Shown one piece after another: positions 1 through 6,909 of a stretch of 24,453 bases of DNA. The stretch is from NCBI GenBank assembly GCA_038065635.1, contig JBBTQP010000074.1, forward strand, positions 1-24,453, given 5' to 3'. Under the pieces are notes generated by a model. It saw only the letters and a list, made by a program, of their open reading frames with translations, had not been told where the DNA came from and did no database searches. The DNA comes from JAHJFW01 sp038065635 (lineage in GTDB: Bacteria; Patescibacteriota; Patescibacteriia; 2-12-FULL-60-25). The number at the start of each line of letters is the position of its first letter. The stretch's first letter is position 1. The translations under genes were made by a program, and so were the position numbers.

Positions 1-2
1 CC

Positions 3-533
3 ATGATCCAGCTCTACACCGGAAATGGAAAAGGAAAGACAACAGCCGCGCTGGGGACGGCTTTACGAGCTGCCGCAAAAGGAATGCGAGTCGCTCTTGT
101 AGCTTTCGACAAAGGCGGCGAAGGCCACTATTCGGAACGAAAAATAATCCGAGAGAGAATTCCCGAGATCACAATCTACGTAACCGGACTTGATAGAATC
201 GATCCGGTTACGAATAAATTTCGGTTTGGCGTGACTGACGAAGATCGCGCGGAAGGGAAACGAGGATTGGAGATTGTGAGTAAAATATTTCGTGACAAAT
301 CCGCGGATCTCATAATCATGGATGAAATCAATTCATCAACCTCTCTTGGTATTGTTCAAGAAAAAAATGTTCTGGAGTTACTTGATGAAAAACCGGAAAA
401 CGTCGAGTTGATACTGACGGGACGGGACGCGCCTGAATCTTTCATACGGCGCGCAGACCTTGTCACGGACATGCAAATGGTGAAACACTACTACTATCAG
501 GGCGAAGAAGCCCGAGAAGGTTTTGATTATTGA
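3..533 (+). CDS. cobO: ATP:cob(I)alamin adenosyltransferase, CobO/BtuR family
   Basis: Transfers adenosyl from ATP to the cobalt of reduced corrinoids, giving adenosylcobalamin; a soluble cytoplasmic enzyme. The 176-residue product starts with the family's P-loop GNGKGKTTAA (residues 7-16), has a Walker-B-like LIIMDEIN strand in the middle, then LTGRDAP and a C-terminal VKHYYYQGEEAREGFDY tail, all typical of CobO/BtuR. Length is close to the usual 180-200 residues. The ATG is at base 3, so the upstream signals lie outside the window. The next gene begins 3 bases after the stop. No other cobalamin gene is in view; in such reduced genomes the enzyme probably activates scavenged B12, perhaps for a class II ribonucleotide reductase, which is inference. 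Confidence 0.93.
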   Translation: MIQLYTGNGKGKTTAALGTALRAAAKGMRVALVAFDKGGEGHYSERKIIRERIPEITIYVTGLDRIDPVTNKFRFGVTDEDRAEGKRGLEIVSKIFRDKSADLIIMDEINSSTSLGIVQEKNVLELLDEKPENVELILTGRDAPESFIRRADLVTDMQMVKHYYYQGEEAREGFDY

Positions 534-536
534 CGC

Positions 537-1175
537 ATGAGTTTTCTAACTCCGATAGCGCACACTCTTTTTTGGCCATCTTTGGTCATCTTCGTAATTT
601 TCTGGATATGGGGAGTTTTTCACGCAACCCAAACTCCACGCGCAAGTTCATCGCAACGCGCGCTTTGGGGAATCGCGATGTTCGCCAATCCGATCACCAC
701 GATTTGGTATTGGTACATCTGGAAACGCTGGGCGTTTTGGACACTCTTCACCCCAGTCCTCCTCGCATTTATCTCACTTCCGTTCGTCGCGCGATCGCTT
801 TTAAGCAAAGCTGACGCCACGGCGGCAACAAACGTTCTCTTCGCTCTTGGAAGCACGCGACTGGTCGTGCTTGTCGCGGCTCTCTTGATATTGCCACTGC
901 TTTTGAGATTAGCCGCGCTATTGCATCTGGGACGTAACACCGAACTATCGGCAATGGACCGCAACGACTGGATAGTTTCGCTTGCCTTACCCGTTTTTGG
1001 GTTCGGAGCTGGAATCGCCTACTGCGCTCGCTTCCGTCGCGTCTGGGCGATTGTGGGGCTAGTCTGGATCGTCGTAATCGCGATAGCTCTAAAAATCATG
1101 ACGGTAAACGTCACGCAGGCGCTTATCCCGGAAGGGGATGAACTTCGAATGGAATTCCGACTTAAAAAAGGCTAA
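537..1175 (+). CDS. polytopic membrane protein of unknown function
   Basis: I do not recognise the family. The 212-residue product is very hydrophobic, with about five or six membrane segments near residues 10-28, 45-62, 68-90, 100-128, 145-165 and 168-188. It is rich in Trp and Tyr around residues 40-70 (WYWYIWKRW), which suggests an interfacial re-entrant or amphipathic part. There is no signal peptide apart from the first membrane segment, and no catalytic motif. The ATG at 537 was chosen over a TTG at 530 in another frame because its frame carries the hydrophobic pattern. It starts 3 bases after cobO and is probably cotranscribed with it. Its TAA overlaps the TAG of the opposite small gene by a few bases. 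Confidence 0.75.
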   Translation: MSFLTPIAHTLFWPSLVIFVIFWIWGVFHATQTPRASSSQRALWGIAMFANPITTIWYWYIWKRWAFWTLFTPVLLAFISLPFVARSLLSKADATAATNVLFALGSTRLVVLVAALLILPLLLRLAALLHLGRNTELSAMDRNDWIVSLALPVFGFGAGIAYCARFRRVWAIVGLVWIVVIAIALKIMTVNVTQALIPEGDELRMEFRLKKG

Positions 1176-1360
1176 ACGCCCTCGTCGTCGTCCACGTCAA
1201 CAGGAAGTGCCGCATCATCATCAGCAGCGTCTTCAATAACTTCATCATCATCGCCTTCACGTACGGATACGCCGAGTTTGGCGAGATCTTCCACGTCCTC
1301 GTCTACTTCCTCTGCTGAATCTTGCGGATCGAGTCCTTCTAACAACATATTTTTATTCAC
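1172..1360 (-). CDS. small highly acidic protein of unknown function
   Basis: A 62-residue protein with more than a third Asp and Glu, no Cys and no membrane segment; probably disordered. Acidic blocks are at residues 16-25 (AEEVDEDVED) and from 36 to the end. The start is a GTG at 1360; an ATG at 1348 (fifth codon) is an equally possible start, and neither has a Shine-Dalgarno site. A TATAAT box sits on the same strand about 20 bases upstream, which supports real transcription with a very short leader. Its stop overlaps the stop of the convergent membrane-protein gene. Short acidic proteins of this sort are common in CPR genomes as I recall; their role is unknown, and a coding region this biased could be over-called. 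Confidence 0.6.
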   Translation of the reverse strand: MNKNMLLEGLDPQDSAEEVDEDVEDLAKLGVSVREGDDDEVIEDAADDDAALPVDVDDDEGV

Positions 1361-1379
1361 ATTAATTATTTGTCAGGAC

Positions 1380-1407
1380 ATTATAAAAGACGCGGAACGG
1401 TTTTGAA
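1380..1407 (-). promoter_or_regulatory. promoter for the small acidic gene
   Basis: On the minus strand a perfect TATAAT lies at 1385-1380, with TTCAAA at 1407-1402 and a 16-base spacer. Transcription would start near 1373, leaving a leader of about 13 bases before the GTG at 1360. Confidence 0.5.
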
Positions 1408-1445
1408 AATAGCCGTCAAGAGTGTGTCGTGGTAGAGTTAAAAAC

Positions 1446-1531
1446 AACTTCATGAAACAACACTTCCCTAAGCTGCGGAACTCGCTCCGCTCAAACAGTC
1501 CTCGCTACGGAAAGTCTTGTTTCATAAAGTT
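1446..1531. repeat. hairpin repeat with constant core, copy 1
   Basis: Inverted arms at 1446-1465 and 1512-1531 match at 18 of 20 positions. Between them lies the core of a family also found at 10190-10273 and 20293-20390; here the core is in the opposite orientation and reads CTGCGGAACTCGCT at 1473-1486 and CAGTCCTCGCT further right. The arms of this copy are unrelated to those of the other copies. It sits in the divergent region between the acidic gene and rmuC, 16 bases before the rmuC start. Apart from this repeat and the promoter on its left I see nothing in 1361-1547. Confidence 0.8.
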
Positions 1532-1547
1532 ATTAACATAGAGGATT

Positions 1548-2594
1548 ATGAACAACATTATTTTTATTCTTTTTATACTGGTTCTGGCGCTTGCCGTGGG
1601 AATGGCGTATTTGGTTGTTAAACTTCGGACGTTTTCCGCTCCTACTTCGGATGCTCCTGCAATGGGATTATTGCTTCAACAAATCAATCAATTGCAAAAA
1701 GAGATGGGGGACAGGATGGGGGAGACTAACCAAGCTGTCCGCCAAAGTTTCGCAGCTTCAACCGGAGTTGTGCGAGACGTTACGGAAAAATTGACGCGAA
1801 TGGAAGAAACCGCAAAACAAGTTTTGGATGTCACGAGCCAACTTCAAAACTTGAAAGACATGCTGAAGAACCCCAAGCAACGCGGGATTCTCGGCGAGTA
1901 TTATTTGGAAACGCTTTTGAAAAACATCATGCCGCCCGGCGGATATCAAATGCAATACGCGTTTAAGGACGGCGAGATCGTGGACGCGGCGGTTTTTATC
2001 AGAGACAAAATCGTACCAATTGATTCAAAATTCAGTCTTGAGAATTACAACCGCATTACCGAAGAAACGAACCAAGTCGAACGCGATAAACTGGAAAAAA
2101 TGTTCGTGAACGATTTGAAGGAGCGCATCAAAGAAACCGCGAAATATATCCGACCGGAAGAGGGGACCATGGATTTCGCGTTCATGTTCATTCCGCACGA
2201 AGCCATCTACTACGATCTTCTCATCAACAAAATCGGCGCGATTGAGGAAGATACGGAGAGCATTATTCAACGCGCGGCAGGGAAATATCACGTAATCATA
2301 GTTTCTCCGACATCATTCTTGGCATATCTCCAAACGGTTTTGCAGGGACTTAAAGCGCTTCAAATCGAGGAACAAGCAAAAGAGATACGGACGCGCGTCA
2401 TGGACTTGAACCGGCATATCGCCGCGTATGAAAGTTACTTTACGAGCGTCGGCAAACATCTCGGTACGACGGTAAACCAGTATAATTTAGCGACGAAAGA
2501 ATTCGTAAAAATCGACAAGGATGTGCTTCGAATAACCGGATCGTCCAACAATCCAGATTTGCCACAAATTGATAAACCGTCGAGCGACGTATGA
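1548..2594 (+). CDS. rmuC: RmuC-domain DNA recombination protein
   Basis: RmuC-family proteins are membrane-anchored, related to PD-(D/E)XK nucleases, and limit inversions or rearrangements at repeats; the exact reaction is unsettled. The 348-residue product has one N-terminal membrane anchor (residues 3-23), a coiled coil (about 40-110), then the RmuC domain: LKNPKQRGILGEYYLETLLK near 105-125, VPIDSKFSLENY near 155-167 (the acid-x-Lys part), FMFIPHEAIYYDLL near 210-225 and SPTSFLAYLQTV near 250. It is shorter than the roughly 475 residues of E. coli RmuC, mainly in the coiled coil. GAGG lies close before the ATG. Its stop overlaps the next start in ATGA. Confidence 0.93.
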   Translation: MNNIIFILFILVLALAVGMAYLVVKLRTFSAPTSDAPAMGLLLQQINQLQKEMGDRMGETNQAVRQSFAASTGVVRDVTEKLTRMEETAKQVLDVTSQLQNLKDMLKNPKQRGILGEYYLETLLKNIMPPGGYQMQYAFKDGEIVDAAVFIRDKIVPIDSKFSLENYNRITEETNQVERDKLEKMFVNDLKERIKETAKYIRPEEGTMDFAFMFIPHEAIYYDLLINKIGAIEEDTESIIQRAAGKYHVIIVSPTSFLAYLQTVLQGLKALQIEEQAKEIRTRVMDLNRHIAAYESYFTSVGKHLGTTVNQYNLATKEFVKIDKDVLRITGSSNNPDLPQIDKPSSDV

Positions 2595-3217
2595 CGAAAC
2601 GTTCATTATTAAAAGGACTTTCCGCCGTAATCGTCGTCATTGTCGCGTCCTTGCTCGCGATGATTCTGGACGTGCAATTTCGCTACAGCTCCAAACTCGC
2701 AGACTCTGTCTCAAACGCAAATCCCGCTCCAATCGCCATCGTTCTCGGCGCATCGGTTCAAAGCAGCGGCGAACCGTCTGACGCGCTGCGAGACAGGTTG
2801 CTTGTTGCTGTTGATCTATTCAAGCAGGGCAAGGTGGAGCGTGTTTTAGTAAGCGGAGACGATGGTCAATTCCACATCGACGAAATACGAGCAATGAGAA
2901 AAGTACTTGAAGAAAGCGGAATTCCTTCGGACAAAATCCTCGAAGACGGACACGGATATCGGACTTACGAAAGCTGCAAACGCGCGGTACAAACGTTTGA
3001 TATCAATAGCGCGATTGTCGTGACCCAACGATTCCACATAGGACGCGCTCTCTATCTCTGCAACCGTTTGGGCATGGACGCCACAGGAGTCGCTTCGGAT
3101 TTGACATCGTATCAAAGAATAATTTTCTTCACTGCAAGAGATCTCGCCGCGAGCATAGAGGCGTGGTGGGATATTAACGTAATGTCGCCAAAGCCGCCGG
3201 TGAAGTACGCTGAATAA
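2591..3217 (+). CDS. SanA/YdcF-like DUF218 envelope protein
   Basis: The 208-residue product has an N-terminal membrane anchor (residues 9-27) and then a DUF218 fold: PIAIVLGASV near 47-56, LRDRLLVAVDLFKQGKVERVLVSGD from about 66, DEIRAMRKVL, GYRTYESCKRA and VVTQRFHIGRALY. This layout matches SanA (vancomycin-exclusion protein of enterobacteria) better than YdcF. The domain should face outside the membrane. In enterobacteria SanA affects the envelope barrier; the biochemical activity is not established. The start overlaps the rmuC stop by 4 bases (ATGA), so the two are translationally coupled. The reason for pairing with rmuC is not clear. Confidence 0.88.
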   Translation: MTKRSLLKGLSAVIVVIVASLLAMILDVQFRYSSKLADSVSNANPAPIAIVLGASVQSSGEPSDALRDRLLVAVDLFKQGKVERVLVSGDDGQFHIDEIRAMRKVLEESGIPSDKILEDGHGYRTYESCKRAVQTFDINSAIVVTQRFHIGRALYLCNRLGMDATGVASDLTSYQRIIFFTARDLAASIEAWWDINVMSPKPPVKYAE

Positions 3218-3241
3218 GAAAAAGAGACCCATTGGGGTCTC
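3218..3241 (-). terminator. intrinsic terminator of the 3256-3636 gene
   Basis: On the minus strand GAGACCC (3241-3235) pairs with GGGTCTC (3230-3224) around a 4-base loop, followed by TTTTTCTT. It lies 14 bases after the stop of the minus-strand gene and abuts the stop of the plus-strand SanA-like gene. The T-run exists only on minus, which fixes its direction. Confidence 0.85.
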
Positions 3242-3255
3242 GAGGAGAGCGGCGT

Positions 3256-3636
3256 CTACGACAAACCGAGGATGTGGACGTTCGCGACGTCACGAGCGGT
3301 CGTTTCGAGTACACGAGACGCGGAGATGGCGGTGGTGCTCTCTGTTGCGCAAAGGATGATCCAGAGCGCTACCGGCAATGCCACTTCAGAAAGAGAGGTT
3401 TGCGCGCGCGTCTCGTCCAGGTCGTAGATTGCGTTGCGCAAACAAAACTCACGAACCGCGTCCGGGCTTGCGAGAAAGGAAAGCAGCCGCCTGCAAACGG
3501 TTCCGAATTTCCACATGAGACGGATGTTCCCACTGCCGCTGACACGAGTCGCGAAAATACGGAAGTCGTCCCCGGCGTCAGCCATCCACGTAGGCACAGA
3601 TGAATGATGAGTAATGCGAATTTTCTGAAGGTGCAC
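3256..3636 (-). CDS. orphan 126-residue protein of unknown function
   Basis: I do not recognise this protein. It has a basic N-terminus, a Trp-containing middle (LMWKFGTVCRRLLSFLA near 39-56) and one hydrophobic stretch near residues 85-97 (VALPVALWIILCA) that is too short to call a membrane segment with certainty. It is judged real because its signals agree: AAAGGAG at 3648-3642 lies 5 bases before the GTG start, a TTGACT/CAATAT promoter lies upstream, and a hairpin plus T-run follows 14 bases after the stop. Codons are more GC-ending than in rmuC or pyrG. It stands alone between plus-strand operons, so the context gives no hint of its role. Confidence 0.7.
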   Translation of the reverse strand: MHLQKIRITHHSSVPTWMADAGDDFRIFATRVSGSGNIRLMWKFGTVCRRLLSFLASPDAVREFCLRNAIYDLDETRAQTSLSEVALPVALWIILCATESTTAISASRVLETTARDVANVHILGLS

Positions 3637-3681
3637 GCAAACTCCTTTGAAGGGGGTTTAGCCTCACGGCTGCGGACCGAT

Positions 3682-3710
3682 ATATTGGCTTAAATATCGA
3701 ATATAGTCAA
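3682..3710 (-). promoter_or_regulatory. promoter of the 3256-3636 gene
   Basis: Minus-strand TTGACT (3710-3705) and CAATAT (3687-3682) are separated by exactly 17 bases. The leader to the GTG would be about 40 bases and holds the AAAGGAG ribosome binding site. Confidence 0.6.
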
Positions 3711-3737
3711 ACGGTTGCTATGTCCCATGCGTTACGT

Positions 3738-3780
3738 CCTCCCCCTTAGAGTAAGGGGGAGTTAGAGGGGGTTACTCCCC
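3738..3780. repeat. C-rich interspersed repeat, copy A
   Basis: A short palindrome CTCCCCCTTA / TAAGGGGGAG followed by TTAGAGGGGGTTACTCCCC. It is the reverse complement of copy B (3808-3861), and copy C (10099-10143) belongs to the same family. Copies A and B face each other across about 27 bases, so the two together can form a larger inverted structure. Confidence 0.7.
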
Positions 3781-3807
3781 GGATTTTTGCGTAACTTTAT
3801 ATCACGA

Positions 3808-3861
3808 AATAACCCCTCCTAACCTCCCCTTACATTATTTGAGTTAAGGGGAGGGAGAATA
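3808..3861. repeat. C-rich interspersed repeat, copy B
   Basis: AATAACCCCTCCTAACCTCC followed by a hairpin in which CCTCCCCTTA (3823-3832) pairs with TAAGGGGAGG (3845-3854). Same family as copies A and C but slightly diverged. It ends immediately before the structured RNA region. Confidence 0.7.
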
Positions 3862-4124
3862 CGGGTGTTCGTCCGCAACAGGTGAGGGCTCCAACATCGG
3901 GAATCGGCTTCGCCGGCTGATTCCCACCGACAGGGCACTCCGCGTGCCCACCCACGGCAATTCGTTGCTGATGGCCGAGGTCATGCATCCCCTCGGCGCA
4001 GCTTCCGGGCAAAGGGTTGGTTTCACGGCGCAACGCGCCAATGACCTTCACCTGCTACCGAAGCACCTCCGCGGACACGTTCGATTCGGGGCGCTCTCCT
4101 TCTGGGAGCGCCCTTGTTTTTTTA
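3862..4124 (+). ncRNA. putative structured noncoding RNA upstream of pyrG
   Basis: About 260 bases, clearly GC-richer than the flanks, with no convincing reading frame, ending in an intrinsic terminator. Stems seen directly: GTCCGC 3871-3876 with GCGGAC 4071-4076; CAGGTGAGG 3879-3887 with CTTCACCTG 4046-4054 (one G-U); CCAAC 3891-3895 with GTTGG 4016-4020; 10-pair hairpin 3899-3908/3916-3925; GGGCAC 3933-3938/GTGCCC 3944-3949; CGGCAA-UUCG-UUGCUG 3955-3970; GCCGAGG 3974-3980/CCTCGGC 3991-3997; GGCGC 4027-4031/GCGCC 4035-4039. The pairs nest correctly as one closed multibranch fold. pyrG seems to have its own promoter after the terminator, so this reads as a separate transcript; a regulatory leader is the alternative. 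The 5' end is not defined. I could not match it to RNase P RNA, tmRNA, SRP RNA, 6S RNA or a riboswitch. Confidence 0.6.
4089..4123 (+). terminator. intrinsic terminator of the structured RNA
   Basis: GGGCGCTC (4089-4096) pairs with GAGCGCCC (4106-4113), extendable by a U-G and a C-G pair to ten pairs with a 5-base loop, followed by TTGTTTTTTT. The T-run is on plus only. It lies about 70 bases before the pyrG start. Confidence 0.9.
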
Positions 4125-4142
4125 TAAGGACTTTTCAACTTT

Positions 4143-4170
4143 TTTACTCATCCGTAGCGTGTGCTATCAT
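4143..4170 (+). promoter_or_regulatory. probable pyrG promoter
   Basis: An extended -10 box TGCTATCAT ends at 4170, with a weak TTTACT (4143-4148) 16 bases upstream. Transcription would start near 4177, giving a leader of about 20 bases with no Shine-Dalgarno site. The -35 is poor, so confidence is moderate. Confidence 0.45.
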
Positions 4171-4195
4171 CGTTTTATTACTCGCTAACAATTCT

Positions 4196-5818
4196 ATGCA
4201 CAGATACGTTTTCATTGCGGGAGGGGTCATGTCGGGTGTGGGGAAGGGGACTGTGATGGCTGCGCTGGGCCGCGTTCTTCTGACAAAAGGATACAGCGTT
4301 ACCGCCTTGAAAATTGATCCGTACATAAACATAGACGCGGGCACAATGAACCCGGTGGAACACGGCGAGGTTTTCGTGACCGTGGATGGAGACGAGACGG
4401 ATCAAGACATCGGAAACTACGAGCGGTTTTTGAATACGGACATTCCTTCTATCAACTACATGACAACCGGTCGCGTTTATCAACGAGTCATCCAAAAAGA
4501 ACGTAATTTGGAATACGGAGGCAAAACCGTTCAGGTCGTGCCGGACGTGCCGAACGAAGTCATTTATCGAATCAAACAGGCGGCCGATCGCGCTAACGCA
4601 GATTTCGTTTTAATCGAAATAGGCGGCACGGTGGGGGAATACGAGAACATTCTTTTTCTCGAGGCCGCGCGTCTCATGAGATACGAGTCTCCGGACTGCG
4701 TTCGAAGCATCATAGTAAGCTACATGCCTATTCCAACAGCTGTCGGAGAGATGAAAACAAAACCGACGCAACAGGCGATACGTCTAATGGCAGGGGCGGG
4801 ATTGACGCCGGATTTCGTAGTAGCGAGATCATCAATAGCGATAGATGAGCCGAGACGAAAAAAACTTTCATTGTTCGGAAACGTACGGGAAGATCTCGTG
4901 ATCGGCTCACCGGATGTCAGTACGATCTACGAGGTTCCGCTCGTGTTCGAAGAACAACATTTCGGAGAAAAAGTCCTTTCTTCATTTGGACTTGAACCAA
5001 AAATTGAAACTTCTACCGAATGGAAAGACATGGTCGCTCGAATCAAAAGCGTGGAAACTCCGATTAAAATCGGCGTCATCGGGAAATATTTCAGCACCGG
5101 CTCGTTCACGTTGTCGGACGCTTATATCTCCGTAATCGAGGCGATTAAACACGCGTCATGGGCGGAAAATAGAAAACCCGAGCTCGTTTGGCTGAACTCC
5201 GAAGAATACGAGAAAAACCCGGACGCGTTAAAAGAACTCGACTCGTTGAACGGCGTGGTAATCCCCGGCGGTTTCGGATCGCGAGGAATCGAAGGAAAAA
5301 TCGCAGCGATCAAACATTGCCGCGAAAACGACATTCCTTATCTCGGACTTTGCTACGGAATGCAATGCGCCGTAATCGAATTTGCACGCAACGTACTCGG
5401 TCTCGCTGACGCCAACACTACGGAAATAAATCCGGACACGACAAATCCGGTAGTCAATCTTCTTCCAGGACAAGAGGGGAACATGAAAGACGGTCGCTAC
5501 GGCGGTACCATGCGTCTAGGCGCGTATCCATGCAATCTGATAGACGGAACAAAAAGCAAAGACGCTTACGGTCAGCCGTCGGTGACAGAGAGACATCGTC
5601 ATCGTTATGAATTCAACAACGATTATCGTGAAAAGTTGGAACAAGCGGGGCTTGTGATCGCAGGCGTTAATCCCGAACAAAATCTGGTTGAGATCGTGGA
5701 AATAAAAAACCATCCGTTTTTCGTTGGCGTACAATTTCATCCTGAATTCCAATCCCGCCCTCTCACGCCTCATCCGTTGTTCAAGTCGTTCATCAAAGCC
5801 GCGTCAACTCGCGCGTAA
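4196..5818 (+). CDS. pyrG: CTP synthase
   Basis: Makes CTP from UTP, ATP and glutamine; last step of de novo pyrimidine nucleotide synthesis, cytoplasmic. The 540-residue length is normal. The synthetase domain has GGVMSGVGKG (9-18), INIDAGTMNPVEHGEVFV (45-61) and KTKPTQ (187-192). The amidotransferase domain has the nucleophile Cys386 in LGLCYGMQ and His515/Glu517 in VQFHPEF. The ATG at 4196 is used because family homology begins there; an in-frame ATG at 3944 would add 84 residues translated from the RNA/terminator region and is rejected. Some motifs depart from the common form (GTVGEYEN for GTVGDIES, VVPDVPNEV for VIPHITNEI), pointing to a divergent subgroup. yvcK follows after 6 bases. 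Confidence 0.96.
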   Translation: MHRYVFIAGGVMSGVGKGTVMAALGRVLLTKGYSVTALKIDPYINIDAGTMNPVEHGEVFVTVDGDETDQDIGNYERFLNTDIPSINYMTTGRVYQRVIQKERNLEYGGKTVQVVPDVPNEVIYRIKQAADRANADFVLIEIGGTVGEYENILFLEAARLMRYESPDCVRSIIVSYMPIPTAVGEMKTKPTQQAIRLMAGAGLTPDFVVARSSIAIDEPRRKKLSLFGNVREDLVIGSPDVSTIYEVPLVFEEQHFGEKVLSSFGLEPKIETSTEWKDMVARIKSVETPIKIGVIGKYFSTGSFTLSDAYISVIEAIKHASWAENRKPELVWLNSEEYEKNPDALKELDSLNGVVIPGGFGSRGIEGKIAAIKHCRENDIPYLGLCYGMQCAVIEFARNVLGLADANTTEINPDTTNPVVNLLPGQEGNMKDGRYGGTMRLGAYPCNLIDGTKSKDAYGQPSVTERHRHRYEFNNDYREKLEQAGLVIAGVNPEQNLVEIVEIKNHPFFVGVQFHPEFQSRPLTPHPLFKSFIKAASTRA

Positions 5819-5824
5819 ATAAAA

Positions 5825-6829
5825 ATGAGTTTCTTCAGCAAAATAGCCGTAATAGGTGGTGGAACCGGCGCGAGAACGATTCTTACCGGCTTAAAGCGCC
5901 AAAAAGACGTCTTACTTAGCGCGATAGTCACAATGTCGGACGACGGCGGCCACACCGGCGTTCTTCGCGACGAGCTTGGAGTTTTGCCTCCTGGCGATTT
6001 ACGACAATGTCTCGTTGCGTTATCGGATGACAGGGACGATGCGTGGCGCAAACTTTTTTCTTTTAGATTCACTGACGGAAGTGGAAACATGAGCGGACAG
6101 AACGTAGGAAACATAATTTTGAGCGCACTTGAAAAAATCTACGAAGATCCGATCGTCGCACTCGATACGGCGCATCGTCTGCTTGACGTCAAAGGACGCG
6201 TGATCCCTGTAACGCTGCAAGGTACGACGCTTTGCGCTGAACTCGATGACGGGACAGTTGTGCGCGGCGAAAGCAACATTGACGCGTCCGACAAACCGCG
6301 CGCGCCAATCAAGCGTTGTTTTTTTGAAACTCCATCCAAAATAAATTCCGAGGCGCTAACGGCAATACGAGATGCTGATGTGGTCGTGATAGGTCCTGGA
6401 GATTTCTGGACGAGCATCGTACCAAATTTGATTGTTCCGGAAATTCCGCGAGCGCTACACGAGCTGCAACAAAACGGAGGTCGCATCTTTTTCGTCTGTA
6501 ACCTCGTGACCAAGCTTGGAGAAACCGACGGCTACAAAGCGTCTGATTTTCGCAATCGTATCAATCAACTTATTTCACCAGCGCATCTCGACATAACGAT
6601 CGTAAACTCCGCGAAACCCGCACAGGAAATTTTGCGACGGTACGAAGAGACGGGCGAATATCTAGTAGAAGATGATCTGCCGCATCGTGATCACACCATA
6701 TATCGCCAAGCGCTCATATCGCCTGAAATCGGAGAAACTGTTTCAGGAGATAAAGTGAGACGAAGTTTATTGCGACACGACGGAGATATTTTAGCGCAGG
6801 TGATAAAACGATTAATGCCGGGGTGCTGA
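5825..6829 (+). CDS. yvcK: YvcK/CofD-like gluconeogenesis factor
   Basis: YvcK proteins belong to the CofD-like fold; in Bacillus YvcK binds UDP-sugars and is needed for growth and normal shape on gluconeogenic carbon sources. Its enzymatic activity is not settled. The 334-residue product opens with IAVIGGGTGARTILTGLK (7-24), followed by VTMSDDGGHTGVLRDELGVL, PPGDLRQCLVAL, GNMSGQNVGNIIL and VIGPGDFWTSIVPNL, which are the hallmark blocks. Length fits the family (about 320). It begins 6 bases after pyrG and is surely cotranscribed. Pairing of CTP and cell-wall/carbon metabolism functions is plausible. The downstream end meets a convergent minus-strand unit. Confidence 0.92.
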   Translation: MSFFSKIAVIGGGTGARTILTGLKRQKDVLLSAIVTMSDDGGHTGVLRDELGVLPPGDLRQCLVALSDDRDDAWRKLFSFRFTDGSGNMSGQNVGNIILSALEKIYEDPIVALDTAHRLLDVKGRVIPVTLQGTTLCAELDDGTVVRGESNIDASDKPRAPIKRCFFETPSKINSEALTAIRDADVVVIGPGDFWTSIVPNLIVPEIPRALHELQQNGGRIFFVCNLVTKLGETDGYKASDFRNRINQLISPAHLDITIVNSAKPAQEILRRYEETGEYLVEDDLPHRDHTIYRQALISPEIGETVSGDKVRRSLLRHDGDILAQVIKRLMPGC

Positions 6830-6835
6830 CACTCT

Positions 6836-6889
6836 AAAAACACGAAACCCTCCAAAGAAGATCCCGTGTTGTTCGGGTTCCCGGAGGGT
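6836..6889 (-). terminator. intrinsic terminator of the receiver-like operon
   Basis: On minus, ACCCTCC (6889-6883) pairs with GGAGGGT (6853-6847); inside, CCCG (6877-6874) pairs with CGGG (6866-6863). It is followed by TTCGTGTTTTTA. It starts about 20 bases after the stop at 6910. No T-run follows on plus, so it does not serve yvcK well. Confidence 0.75.
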
Positions 6890-6909
6890 ATTAAGAGAAG
6901 ATTCAAGGA

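Noticed and set aside
1512..1547. A rmuC promoter inside or next to hairpin copy 1
   Set aside because: A TGGTAGAGT extended -10 lies near 1430-1438 and a TAACAT near 1534, but neither has a convincing -35.
3830..4051. Minus-strand frames over the structured RNA region (about 65-73 codons)
   Set aside because: No ribosome site, composition is that of stems read as codons, and the terminator points to plus-strand transcription.
3862..4124. Known RNA identities: RNase P RNA, tmRNA, SRP RNA, 6S RNA, tRNA (a TTCGATTC stretch at 4080-4087 resembles a T-loop)
   Set aside because: No acceptor stem or CCA, none of the conserved RNase P or SRP blocks, and a multibranch fold unlike 6S. A covariance search was not possible here.
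3944..4195. In-frame upstream extension of pyrG by 84 codons
   Set aside because: It would translate the structured RNA and its terminator; CTP synthases start at the position of the ATG at 4196.
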